DNA from: Streptomyces aquilus
GTDB lineage: Bacteria > Actinomycetota > Actinomycetes > Streptomycetales > Streptomycetaceae
Length of the DNA stretch: 64,000 nt
NCBI RefSeq assembly: GCF_003955715.1
Contig: NZ_CP034463.1
Span: forward strand, 4,898,001 to 4,962,000
Reading direction: 5' to 3'
Shown: piece after piece, positions 28,815-37,610 of the stretch
Layout: every line of letters starts with the position of its first letter
Position numbering within the stretch: position 1 is the stretch's first letter
Notes under the pieces: model-generated
Database searches by the model: none
What the model saw: only the letters and a program-made list of their open reading frames with translations
What the model was told of the DNA's origin: nothing
Translations under genes and position numbers: made by a program

Positions 28815-30266
28815 TCAGGTCAGACCCAGGGCCGGCATCAGGTAGTAGAAGGCGAACACGGCGGAGACCACGTACATCGCGACCGGGATCTCCTTGGCCC
28901 GCCCGGCCGCCAGGCGCAGCACCACGAAGGTGATGAAGCCCATGCCGATGCCGTTGGTGATGGAGTAGGTGAACGGCATCATCACCATCGTGATGAAGGC
29001 CGGGATCGCGATCGTGTAGTCGGCCCAGTCGATCTCCTTGACCGAGCCCGCAAGGATCATGAAGCCGACCGCGAGCAGCGCCGGGGTGGCCGCCTGGGAC
29101 GGGACCATCGTGGCGACCGGCGTGAGGAACAGCGCCACCGTGAAGAGGCCGCCGGTGACGAGGTTGGCGAAGCCGGTGCGGGCGCCCTCACCGACGCCGG
29201 CCGTCGACTCGACGAAGGCGGTGGTGGCGGACGAGGAGCTCGCGCCACCCGCCGCGACGGCGAGGCCGTCGACGAAGAGGACCTTGTTGATGCCGGGCAT
29301 CTGGCCCTGCGCGTCGGTCAGCTTGGCCTCGTCGCTGACGCCCATGATCGTGCCCATCGCGTCGAAGAAGCACGACAGCAGCACGGTGAAGACGAAGAGG
29401 ATGCCGGTCAGCACACCGACCTTGTCGAAGCCGCCGAACAGGCTGACGTCACCGATCAGACCGAAGTCGGGACTGGCGACCGGGTTGCCGGGCCACTTCG
29501 GCGTCGTCAGACCCCAGGACGGGATCGTGGCGACCGCGTCGATGATCACCGCCAGGACGGTCATGGCGACGATCGAGATCAGGATCGCGCCGGACACCTT
29601 GCGGACGATCAGCGCGAGCGTGAGCAGCGCGCCGAGGATGAAGACCAGGACCGGCCAGCCGTTGAGGTGACCGTCGGCGCCGAGCTGGAGCGGGACGGTG
29701 GTGTGGGCGGCGTCCGGGATGCGGGAGACGAAGCCGGAGTCCACCAGCCCGATCAGCATGATGAACAGGCCGATACCGATGCTGATCGCCTTGCGCAGAC
29801 CGAAGGGCACCGCGTTCATCACGCGCTCGCGCAGACCGGTCGCCACCAGCAGCATCACGATGAAGCCCGCCAGGACCACCATGCCCATGGCGTCCGGCCA
29901 CGACATCCGGGGCGCCAGCTGGAGGGCGACGACCGAGTTCACGCCGAGACCGGCGGCCAGCGCGATCGGCACATTGCCGATGACGCCCATGAGGAGCGTG
30001 GTGAAGGCCGCGGTGACACAGGTGGCGGTGACGAGCTGGCCGTTGTCGAGCTGGTGCCCGTACATGTCCTTCGCGCTGCCCAGGATGATCGGGTTCAGCA
30101 CGATGATGTAGGCCATCGCGAAGAAGGTGGCGAAACCGCCGCGGACCTCGCGGGCGAAGCTGCTGCCCCGCTCGGAGATCTTGAAGTAGCGGTCGAGGGC
30201 GCCGTACGCGGGCGTGCCGCCCGGCTGTTCGGGCGCGGGAGCCTTGGCGGTGGCCGAGGTCGACAT
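28815..30266 (-). CDS. NCS2-family purine permease (AzgA-like hypoxanthine/guanine transporter)
   Basis: 483 residues with about 12-14 transmembrane helices in the UraA/AzgA inverted-repeat fold. Signature segments are RGGFATFFAMAYIIVLNPIIL, AAGLGVNSVVALQL and FFDAMGTIMGVSDEAKLTDAQG, with a second-repeat motif SATTAFVESTAGVGEGARTGFANLVTG. This is the AzgA group (COG2252), proton symporters for hypoxanthine, guanine or adenine. Monocistronic. The 3' end lies 10 bp from the convergent RHH gene. Confidence 0.92.
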   Translation of the reverse strand: MSTSATAKAPAPEQPGGTPAYGALDRYFKISERGSSFAREVRGGFATFFAMAYIIVLNPIILGSAKDMYGHQLDNGQLVTATCVTAAFTTLLMGVIGNVPIALAAGLGVNSVVALQLAPRMSWPDAMGMVVLAGFIVMLLVATGLRERVMNAVPFGLRKAISIGIGLFIMLIGLVDSGFVSRIPDAAHTTVPLQLGADGHLNGWPVLVFILGALLTLALIVRKVSGAILISIVAMTVLAVIIDAVATIPSWGLTTPKWPGNPVASPDFGLIGDVSLFGGFDKVGVLTGILFVFTVLLSCFFDAMGTIMGVSDEAKLTDAQGQMPGINKVLFVDGLAVAAGGASSSSATTAFVESTAGVGEGARTGFANLVTGGLFTVALFLTPVATMVPSQAATPALLAVGFMILAGSVKEIDWADYTIAIPAFITMVMMPFTYSITNGIGMGFITFVVLRLAAGRAKEIPVAMYVVSAVFAFYYLMPALGLT

Positions 30267-30399
30267 TGGATGTTCCTACGAGCAGAAGTGGACAGACGTA
30301 AACCGTTTCAGTATGAACATATAAACCCGGAGTTAGCTATCTCCGCGCGTAGAACTGATCGCCGACGAAGCACCGGGTACCGCCTCGTAAGCTGTGCCC

Positions 30400-30669
30400 A
30401 TGGCGAAGTGGACCCCTCAGCACGAGGCACCGGAGCCCCTGGAGGGCCCCATCGTGCCGACCATCATCGGCGGCACGATCCTCTGGTTCGTCCTCTTCCT
30501 CGTCCAGCTCCCCTTCTACGGCTGGTTCGACGACCGCGGACACGCCTGGTGGGTGTGGACCTGCCTGGCCGGCGCGGGGCTCGGCCTGATCGGCATCTAC
30601 TACGTCCGCCGCCGCGACGCGGCCATCAAGCGCGCCGAGGCCGCCGGGACCCTACGGGAAGCCGAGTAG
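30400..30669 (+). CDS. DUF2530 membrane protein
   Basis: 89 residues from ATG 30400 (MAKWTPQHEAPEPLEG). Two transmembrane helices (ILWFVLFLVQLPFYG and WWVWTCLAGAGLGLIGIYYV) are followed by a charged tail. This matches the small actinobacterial DUF2530 family, of unknown function, often found next to purine permeases; the AzgA gene starts 133 bp away on the other strand. Confidence 0.85.
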   Translation: MAKWTPQHEAPEPLEGPIVPTIIGGTILWFVLFLVQLPFYGWFDDRGHAWWVWTCLAGAGLGLIGIYYVRRRDAAIKRAEAAGTLREAE

Positions 30670-30776
30670 GCCCGTACTACCTGGGCACCACTCGGCCCGG
30701 CCGCCTCTCCTCCCCAGGTCGGAACTTCCGTCCACTCGGCGGGTGAAGCCGCAAAACCGCACGTACCGTCGAATGC

Positions 30777-33176
30777 ATGACGCACATCGACGCGGGCGCC
30801 GAACTCGATCCTGTGCATCCCGTACCCGTGCGCGCCCCCGTGGCGAACGGCGGGCTGAGCGCCGCCGAGGTCGCCGAGCGGGTGGCGCGGGGGGCGGTCA
30901 ACGACGTACCGGTGCGCAGCAGCCGGTCGTTCGGCGAGATCGTCCGCGCGAACGTCTTCACCCGGTTCAACGCGATCATCGGTGTGCTCTGGCTGGTCAT
31001 GCTGTTCGTCGCGCCGTTCCAGGACAGCCTGTTCGGGTACGTGATCATCGCCAACACGGGCATCGGCATCATCCAGGAGTGGCGGGCGAAGAAGACCCTG
31101 GACTCGCTGGCCGTGATCGGCGAGGCGAAGCCGACGGTACGGCGGGACGGCGAGGCGCTCGAAGTCAGTACGTCGGAGATCGTGCTCGACGACCTGATCG
31201 AGATCGGGCCCGGCGACAAGGTCGTCGTCGACGGGGTGTGCGTCGAGGCGGACGGTCTGGAGATCGACGAGTCGCTGCTCACCGGTGAGGCCGACCCGGT
31301 CGTCAAACAGCCCGGCGACCCGGTCATGTCCGGGAGTTTCGTCGTCGCGGGCGGGGGCGCGTTCCAGGCCACCAAGGTGGGGCGGGAGGCGTACGCCGCC
31401 CAACTCGCCGAGGAGGCCTCCCGCTTCACGCTGGTCCACTCCGAGCTGCGGACCGGCATCTCCACGATCCTCAAGTACGTGACCTGGATGATGATCCCGG
31501 CGGCGATCGGCCTGGTGATCACGCAACTGGTCGTCAAGAGCCACGACGTGAAGGAGTCCATCGCCCGCACGGTCGGCGGCATCGTCCCGATGGTCCCGGA
31601 GGGGCTGGTCCTGCTGACCTCCGTCGCCTTCGCGATCGGCGTGATCCGGCTTGGCCGAAAACAGTGCCTGGTTCAGGAGCTGCCGGCCATCGAGGGCCTC
31701 GCCCGCATCGACACGGTCTGCCTCGACAAGACGGGCACGCTGACCGAGGGCGGCATGGACGTCACGGAGCTGCGCGCGCTGGGCGGCAGCGACGAGACGT
31801 ACGTACGCAAGGTGCTGGGTGCCCTGGGGGAATCGGACCCGCGCCCGAACGCCTCCCTCCAGGCCATCATCGACGCCTACCCGGACGCCGAGGACTGGCG
31901 CTGCACCGAGTCGCTCCCCTTTTCCTCCGCCCGCAAGTACAGCGGGGCACGCTTCAGTGAGGGGAACGGCGAGTCCAGCACCTGGCTCCTTGGCGCGCCG
32001 GACGTGCTGCTGGGCGCCGACGACCCTGCGCTGGCCGAGACCGAGCGGCTCAACGAGCAGGGCCTGCGGGTGCTGCTGCTGGCCCGGGTGACGGGCGACC
32101 TCGACGATCCGGAGGTCGCGCGCGGTGCGTCCGCCGCCGCTCTCGTCGTACTGGAGCAGCGGCTGCGGCCCGACGCGGCCGACACCCTGCGCTACTTCGC
32201 CGAGCAGGACGTCCGCGCCAAGGTCATCTCCGGTGACAACGCGGTGTCGGTGGGCGCGGTGGCCGGGAAGCTGGGCCTGACGGGTACGGCGGTCGACGCC
32301 CGTACGCTCCCCTCGGACCAGGACGGGATGGCGGACGCGCTCGACGAGGGCACGGTGTTCGGACGGGTCACCCCGCAGCAGAAGCGGGACATGGTGGGGG
32401 CGTTGCAGTCCCACGGGCACACGGTCGCGATGACCGGCGACGGCGTGAACGACGTGCTGGCGCTCAAGGACGCGGACATCGGCGTCTCGATGGGCTCGGG
32501 GTCGGAGGCCACGCGCGCGGTCGCCCAGATCGTCCTCCTCAACAACAGCTTCGCCACGCTGCCGGACGTGGTGGCGGAGGGGCGCCGGGTCATCGGGAAC
32601 ATCACGCGGGTGGCGACGCTGTTCCTGGTGAAGACGGTGTACTCGGTGCTGCTGGCGGTGCTGGTGGTGTGCTGGCAGGTGGAATACCCGTTCCTGCCCC
32701 GGCACTTGACCCTGCTGTCGACGCTGACGATCGGCGTACCGGCGTTCTTCCTGGCGCTGGCGCCCAACAAGGAACGGGCCAAGCCGCACTTCGTACGCCG
32801 GGTGATGCGGTACTCGATCCCCGGCGGGCTGGTGGCGGGGGTGGCGACCTTCGTGACCTACCTGATCGCCCGTCACCACTACACGGGCGAAGGCTCCTTG
32901 GACGCGGAGACGAGCGTCGCGACCCTGACCCTGTTCCTGATCTCGATGTGGGTGCTGGCCATCATCGCCCGGCCGTACACGTGGTGGCGGGTGGTGCTGG
33001 TGGCGTCGATGGGCGCGGGGTTCCTGCTGGTCCTGGCCGTGCCGTGGTTGCAGGACTTCTTCGCGCTGAAGCTGGTGGGTGTGACCATGCCGTGGATGGC
33101 GGTGGGGATCTCGGTGGTGGCGGCGGCCGCCCTTGAGGTGACGTGGAAATGGGTCGACCGCCGCTTCCCCGCATGA
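30777..33176 (+). CDS. P-type cation-transporting ATPase (CtpE/MgtA-like)
   Basis: 799 residues. The phosphorylated residue is D317 in DKTGTLT; the actuator motif LLTGEADPV and hinge TGDGVND are intact, and M4 contains VPEGLVLLTSVAFA, typical of P2/P3-like pumps. There is no N-terminal heavy-metal domain and no CPx motif, which argues against a copper or zinc pump. The layout is nearest to mycobacterial CtpE, which imports calcium. The ion is inference only. It is not obviously in an operon. Confidence 0.9.
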   Translation: MTHIDAGAELDPVHPVPVRAPVANGGLSAAEVAERVARGAVNDVPVRSSRSFGEIVRANVFTRFNAIIGVLWLVMLFVAPFQDSLFGYVIIANTGIGIIQEWRAKKTLDSLAVIGEAKPTVRRDGEALEVSTSEIVLDDLIEIGPGDKVVVDGVCVEADGLEIDESLLTGEADPVVKQPGDPVMSGSFVVAGGGAFQATKVGREAYAAQLAEEASRFTLVHSELRTGISTILKYVTWMMIPAAIGLVITQLVVKSHDVKESIARTVGGIVPMVPEGLVLLTSVAFAIGVIRLGRKQCLVQELPAIEGLARIDTVCLDKTGTLTEGGMDVTELRALGGSDETYVRKVLGALGESDPRPNASLQAIIDAYPDAEDWRCTESLPFSSARKYSGARFSEGNGESSTWLLGAPDVLLGADDPALAETERLNEQGLRVLLLARVTGDLDDPEVARGASAAALVVLEQRLRPDAADTLRYFAEQDVRAKVISGDNAVSVGAVAGKLGLTGTAVDARTLPSDQDGMADALDEGTVFGRVTPQQKRDMVGALQSHGHTVAMTGDGVNDVLALKDADIGVSMGSGSEATRAVAQIVLLNNSFATLPDVVAEGRRVIGNITRVATLFLVKTVYSVLLAVLVVCWQVEYPFLPRHLTLLSTLTIGVPAFFLALAPNKERAKPHFVRRVMRYSIPGGLVAGVATFVTYLIARHHYTGEGSLDAETSVATLTLFLISMWVLAIIARPYTWWRVVLVASMGAGFLLVLAVPWLQDFFALKLVGVTMPWMAVGISVVAAAALEVTWKWVDRRFPA

Positions 33177-33182
33177 CGGGGG

Positions 33183-33210
33183 TTACTGCTTACTGCTTAC
33201 TGCTTACTGC
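33183..33210. repeat. Four tandem copies of TTACTGC at a gene end
   Basis: The unit TTACTGC is repeated four times. The rightmost copy (33204-33210) is the last seven bases of the leftward gene (stop codon plus the Gln codon, GCAGTAA on that strand), so three extra copies lie just after the stop. It looks like slippage duplication of the gene's terminal heptamer. Confidence 0.85.
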
Positions 33211-34052
33211 ACGTCGATGAAGTCGCCCGTGGCGCTCACCGCCGACGTGGTCGCGGTGCCCGCGAAGCTGTACCGGTAGTAGCCGTCGACGGAAGCCGTG
33301 ACCGTGGTGCTCAGGCCGCCCGTGGAGCTGGACTTGATGGTCTTGACCGTGGTGTAGGTGCTGGTGCCCTTCTTGCGGAACTGAAGCTTCACCGACTGGC
33401 CGGAGTAGCCGGCGTACTTGCCGGTCTCCCAGTTGGCGCGGGTCAGCTTGCCGGTGACGGTGATGGTCCGGCCCTTGCGGACCGGCTCGGGCGAGGCGTT
33501 GGCGGTGAGCTTGCCGAGGCGCAGCACCTTGGTGGTGGCGAGGTCGCCCTGGTCCTTGTAGCCGACCTTGCTGAGGTCGAGGTTGTTGCTGTTCGGGTCC
33601 TGGCCGTTGAAGTCGACGGCCTCGGCGGCAGCCTTCCAGGTACCGGCGTCGGCGTTGCGGAGGTCGCCGTCGGCCGGGTAGATGTCGAGGGTGCCGGTGC
33701 AGGTGGCCGTGGTGGCCGAGGTGACGGTGCAGGTGGCCGGGCCGCCGCTGACGCCGTCGGAGCTGTCCTCGGTGCCGTCGAGCGTGCCCCGGTAGAGCAG
33801 CGCGTCGGTGTAGAAGTCCGACGCGGTGGGGTCGACGTCGGAGCCGTGGGTCAGCGTGTAGCTGACCTTCGTGCTGACGGCGGCGGTGGTGCCGACCTTG
33901 ATCGACGAGGCGATCTTGAAGTTGGAGAAGCTGACGTCCAGCGTGTAGGGGGTGCCGGAGTCGGCGGCCTGGGCGGCCGGGACGGCGAGGCCGGTGAGGG
34001 CCAGGGCGCCGGTGACGGCGGAGACGGCGGCCGCGGTGGCTCTGATGCGCAT
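33204..34052 (-). CDS. Secreted paralogue A: Ig-like C-terminal domain, unknown function
   Basis: 282 residues. A Sec signal peptide (cleavage after AQAA, near residue 30) precedes a beta-rich N-terminal region (LDVSFSNFKIASSIKVG, ATCTVTSATTATCTG with a Cys pair) and a conserved C-terminal Ig-like domain of ~100 residues (KLTANASPEPVRKGRTITV to GDFIDVQ). By eye, this domain differs from paralogue B at about 13 of 101 positions. It is on the opposite strand to paralogues B and C and is preceded by the same 58-bp upstream element as B. There is no sortase or lipoprotein signal, so it is probably released or surface-bound. Confidence 0.85.
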   Translation of the reverse strand: MRIRATAAAVSAVTGALALTGLAVPAAQAADSGTPYTLDVSFSNFKIASSIKVGTTAAVSTKVSYTLTHGSDVDPTASDFYTDALLYRGTLDGTEDSSDGVSGGPATCTVTSATTATCTGTLDIYPADGDLRNADAGTWKAAAEAVDFNGQDPNSNNLDLSKVGYKDQGDLATTKVLRLGKLTANASPEPVRKGRTITVTGKLTRANWETGKYAGYSGQSVKLQFRKKGTSTYTTVKTIKSSSTGGLSTTVTASVDGYYRYSFAGTATTSAVSATGDFIDVQ

Positions 34053-34074
34053 GTGCGTTCCCCAGGGGGAGAGT

Positions 34075-34132
34075 TGATCTAGGAGTCTGTTGACTCGTGG
34101 GATCAGATCCTTGGCCCGAGGAGGGGGTTGTA
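34075..34132 (-). promoter_or_regulatory. Conserved 58-bp upstream element, copy 1
   Basis: Read on the minus strand: TACAACC-N17-ATCTGATC-N4-GAGTCAACAGACTC-N3-GATCA. All four blocks (34 fixed bases) and all spacers match the element at 37481-37538. The GAGTC/GACTC dyad is a 14-bp inverted repeat. It ends 22 bp upstream of paralogue A. The TACAACC block 17 bp from the second block looks like the -35 and downstream part of an unusual promoter, with the dyad as an operator. Confidence 0.75.
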
Positions 34133-34294
34133 GGGCCCTACGGCGAATTTGCCGACTTTGTCGTTACATGCGGGTTGCTTGATCATCGTATGGGACGTGC
34201 ATGACGAAACGAGGGGTTCCTCGCCGGGAGATCCCGTCAGGGCGCCAAGACCAACTCGCGGTACCTTCGTCGCACGCAGACGAGGAGAGTCATC

Positions 34295-37200
34295 GTGAGC
34301 AAGTTCGTGCGGCCCGCAGCCGAGGGAGCCGACCCGTTCGGGACCGCCCGTCTCAGGCGGGGCGTGCTCGACGCCTGGGCGACCAGCCCCGCCCGGTTCC
34401 GCGAGGACGCCAACGCCGAGGAGGACCTCGTCCTCGGCGGCTACCGGGACCGGCTCGTCGTCGAGCTCGCCCAGAACGCCGCCGACGCGGCGGCGCGGGC
34501 GGGAGTCGCCGGGCGGCTGCGGCTGACCCTGCGCGACGGCGTCCTCGTCGCCGCCAACACCGGCGCCCCGCTGGACGCCGCCGGTGTCGAGTCGCTCTCC
34601 ACCCTCCGTGCTTCCGCCAAACGGGACACCGCTGCCGGCACGCCCTCCGTAGGGCGGTTCGGCGTCGGGTTCGCGGCCGTCCTCGCCGTCACCGACGAGC
34701 CCGCCGTCGTCGGCCGGCACGGTGGTGTCCGCTGGTCCCTCGCCGAGGCCCGTGACCATGCCGCCGAGACCGCCCGGCACAGCCCCGGCCTCGGTGACGA
34801 GATCCGGCGGCGCGACGGGCACGTCCCGCTGCTCCGGCTTCCCTTCGCCGCCGAGGGCACCGCCCCCGACGGCTATGACACCGCCGTCATCCTCCCGCTG
34901 CGCGACACGGCCGCCGCCGACCTCGCCGAACGGCTGCTGCGGGCCGTCGACGACGCCCTGCTCCTTGCCCTGCCCGGCCTGGAGGAGGTCGTGATCGAGG
35001 CGGGCACCGACGCCCGCACCCTGCGCCGCCGCACCGACGGCGCCTTCGTCGTCGTGGAGGACGTACGGGACGGGGAGACCGGCGCCACCACGTGGCGGGT
35101 CGTCTCCGGGCACGGGCCGCTCACCGCCGACCTGCTCGCCGACCGGCCCGTCGAGGAGCGGCTGCGGCCCCACTGGTCGGTCACCTGGGCCGTGCCGGTG
35201 GACGCGGACGGCGCGCCCGTCCGGCCCCGCACCAACCCCGTCGTGCACGCCCCGACCCCCAGCGACGAGCCCCTCGGCGTCCCCGCCCTGCTCATCGCCT
35301 CCTTCCCCCTCGACCCCACCCGGCGGCACGCGGCCCCCGGTCCGCTGACGGACTTCCTCGTGCAGCGGGCGGCGGACGCGTACGCCGAACTGCTCGCCGC
35401 CTGGCGGCCGGTGGGCGTCGGGATCATCGACCTCGTGCCCGGCCCGCTGGGCAAGGGCGAGCTGGACGGCGCGCTGCGCCACGCCGTCCTGGAGCGGCTG
35501 CCGCGTACCGCCTTCCTGCCGCCCGTCCTGGAGCCCACGGACGAGCTGCCCGAGGCGCTGCGGCCGAGGGATGCGGAGGTCGTCGAGGGCGCGGGGGCGG
35601 ACACCGTACGCGTACTGGCGGAAGTGCTGCCGACCCTCCTCCCCGCCGGGCTCGAACGGCGCGTGGAACTGCGGACGTTGGGCGTCGCCCGCGTCCCGCT
35701 CACCGACGCGATCGACCGGCTCGCCGGGCTGGAGAAGGAGCCCGGCTGGTGGCGGCGGCTCTACGACAGCCTCGCCGGGGTCGACCCGGACCGGCTGTCC
35801 GGACTGCCCGTGCCGCTCGCCGACGGGCGGACCACCATCGGGCCGCGACAGGTGCTGCTGCCCACGTCCGAGGGTGCCTCGGTCGAGCCGGAGACGCTCG
35901 CCCGGCTCGGGCTGAAGGTCGCGCATCCCGACGGCGCCCACCCGCTGCTGGAGAAGCTCGGCGCGCTGCCCGCGTCCCCGCGAGCCGTCCTCACGACCCC
36001 CCAGGTGAGGGCCGCCGTCGCCGCCTCGCTGGACGACGAGGGCGGCCTCGACTGGGAGCAGGACACCCTCGACGCCGACGAACTCGCCGACACCGTGCTG
36101 GCGTTGGTGCGGGACGCGGGCCTCGAACCCGGTGACGAGCCGTGGCTCGGCGCGCTCGCCCTCCCCGACGAGGACGGCGAGCCCGCCCCCGCCGGTGAAC
36201 TGGTCTTCCCCGGCAGCCCCTTCCACCAGGTGATGCGAGAAGGCGAACTGGCGACGGTGGACGCGGAGTTGGCCGACCGCTGGGGCGAACAGCCGCTCGC
36301 CGCCTGTGGCGTGCTCGCCACCTTCGCGCTCGTCCGCGCCACCGACGTCGTCCTCGACCCGGACGAACTGGAGCCGCGCGACGGGGACTTCGCCGAGCCC
36401 GACGACGCCGGACTGCTGGACGCCGTCGACGTGTGGAGCGAGGACGTCCTCGACCGCTTCCCGGACTCGCCGGTGCCGCCGGTCGCCACCGAGCTGGTCG
36501 CCGTACGGGACCTCGAACTCGTCGACGAGGAACGCTGGCCCCAGGCCCTCGCGCTCCTCGCCCAGCCGCCCCTGCGGGACGCGCTCACCCAGCAGGTGCG
36601 CATCCTGCTCCCGGACGGCACGCACGAGGTCGTACGGCCCTACACGGCATGGTGGCTGCGCGGCCACCCGGTGCTGGACGGCCGGCGCCCCGCGGGCCTG
36701 CTGGCGGCCGGCGGCGACCCCCTCCTCCGCGGCCTGTACGACGAGGCCGACGCGACCGGGTTCGACGACGAGCAGGTGCTGCGGGCGCTGGGCGTCCGCA
36801 CGTCCGTCGCCGCGCTCCTCGACGAGCCGGGCGGCGCGGCGGAACTCCTCGACCGCCTCGCGGACCCCGAGCGGGAGGTCAGCGGGGCGCAACTGCACGC
36901 CCTCTACGGGGCGTTGGCCGACCTCGACCCGGAACAGGTCACCCTCCCCGACGAACTGCGGGCCGTCGTGGACGGGCGGGTGGAGGTCGTGGACGCGGCG
37001 GACGCGGTGGTCGTCGACTCCCCGGACCTGCTGCCCTTCACCGAGGGCGTGCCGCTGCTGCCGGTACGGCCGGCGCGGGCCGCGGAACTGGCCGAGCTGT
37101 TCCAGGTGCGGCGGCTGAGCGAGTCCGTGACGGGGTCGGTGGACTCCGAGGGCACCGAGCACGACGTACCGGACCCGGTGCGGGTGCTGCTGGGGTCGCG

Positions 37201-37423
37201 AACGCCTGAGTCGTATGTGGAACACGAGGAGCTCGTCGTGGACGGCGTGGAGATCGACTGGCGCCTGACCGGCGACGGCGTGCTGCACGCGGCGACGCTG
37301 GAAGGGGTCGCGGCGGGACTCGCCTGGGCGGCGGGGCAGTGGCCGCGGCGGTTCGAGGTGGCGGCGCTGCTGGAGGATCCTTCGCGGACGGAGGAGCTGG
37401 CGCGGGACCGCTGGTTCGACTGA
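34295..37423 (+). CDS. Sacsin-like GHKL ATPase, 1042 residues
   Basis: GTG 34295 has GAGGAG eight bases upstream. The first ~200 residues form an Hsp90/sacsin-type GHKL domain: N-box ELAQNAADAA (E57, N61), the Asp of DGVLVAANTG at 81, and the G-box SVGRFGVGF at 118-126. The remaining ~800 residues are acidic and Leu/Ala/Asp-rich with no recognised catalytic domain, as in sacsin-repeat-like bacterial proteins. No signal peptide or transmembrane helix, so it is cytoplasmic. The function in bacteria is unknown; a chaperone-like role is the natural inference. It lies between inverted copies of a secreted protein gene. Confidence 0.85.
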   Translation: MSKFVRPAAEGADPFGTARLRRGVLDAWATSPARFREDANAEEDLVLGGYRDRLVVELAQNAADAAARAGVAGRLRLTLRDGVLVAANTGAPLDAAGVESLSTLRASAKRDTAAGTPSVGRFGVGFAAVLAVTDEPAVVGRHGGVRWSLAEARDHAAETARHSPGLGDEIRRRDGHVPLLRLPFAAEGTAPDGYDTAVILPLRDTAAADLAERLLRAVDDALLLALPGLEEVVIEAGTDARTLRRRTDGAFVVVEDVRDGETGATTWRVVSGHGPLTADLLADRPVEERLRPHWSVTWAVPVDADGAPVRPRTNPVVHAPTPSDEPLGVPALLIASFPLDPTRRHAAPGPLTDFLVQRAADAYAELLAAWRPVGVGIIDLVPGPLGKGELDGALRHAVLERLPRTAFLPPVLEPTDELPEALRPRDAEVVEGAGADTVRVLAEVLPTLLPAGLERRVELRTLGVARVPLTDAIDRLAGLEKEPGWWRRLYDSLAGVDPDRLSGLPVPLADGRTTIGPRQVLLPTSEGASVEPETLARLGLKVAHPDGAHPLLEKLGALPASPRAVLTTPQVRAAVAASLDDEGGLDWEQDTLDADELADTVLALVRDAGLEPGDEPWLGALALPDEDGEPAPAGELVFPGSPFHQVMREGELATVDAELADRWGEQPLAACGVLATFALVRATDVVLDPDELEPRDGDFAEPDDAGLLDAVDVWSEDVLDRFPDSPVPPVATELVAVRDLELVDEERWPQALALLAQPPLRDALTQQVRILLPDGTHEVVRPYTAWWLRGHPVLDGRRPAGLLAAGGDPLLRGLYDEADATGFDDEQVLRALGVRTSVAALLDEPGGAAELLDRLADPEREVSGAQLHALYGALADLDPEQVTLPDELRAVVDGRVEVVDAADAVVVDSPDLLPFTEGVPLLPVRPARAAELAELFQVRRLSESVTGSVDSEGTEHDVPDPVRVLLGSRTPESYVEHEELVVDGVEIDWRLTGDGVLHAATLEGVAAGLAWAAGQWPRRFEVAALLEDPSRTEELARDRWFD

Positions 37424-37442
37424 GGGGCAGGGCACGGTACGA

Positions 37443-37477
37443 CCGGTCAGAAATCTCTCGAATAAATTTCTGATCGG
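37443..37477 (+). terminator. Hairpin after the sacsin-like gene
   Basis: CCGGTCAGAAAT and ATTTCTGATCGG form a 12-bp stem (one G-T pair) around an 11-base loop, 19 bp after the stop codon. It separates the ATPase gene from the promoter element of paralogue B, which starts four bases later. Confidence 0.65.
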
Positions 37478-37480
37478 CCG

Positions 37481-37538
37481 TACAACCATTCCCATGCGTC
37501 ACGAATCTGATCAGCTGAGTCAACAGACTCACCGATCA
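37481..37538 (+). promoter_or_regulatory. Conserved 58-bp upstream element, copy 2
   Basis: TACAACC (37481-37487), N17, ATCTGATC (37505-37512), N4, GAGTCAACAGACTC (37517-37530), N3, GATCA (37534-37538). This is the same order and spacing as at 34132-34075 on the other strand. It ends 72 bp before paralogue B; copy 1 ends 22 bp before paralogue A, so the leaders differ while the element is fixed. Confidence 0.75.
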
Positions 37539-37610
37539 CTTTGGGCCCAGGCGTGCTGACACGACCGTGGGGGACGATCTCCGCCGGGCCCCTCTTCACG
37601 TGGGGAACGC

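Noticed and set aside
30267..30399. Purine riboswitch before the AzgA-type permease
   Set aside because: No conserved purine-aptamer core or long leader could be recognised.
34103..37495. Minus-strand ORF of 1130 codons opposite the sacsin-like gene
   Set aside because: Arg/Gly/Val-rich translation without domains; the plus-strand gene has GHKL motifs and a good ribosome-binding site.
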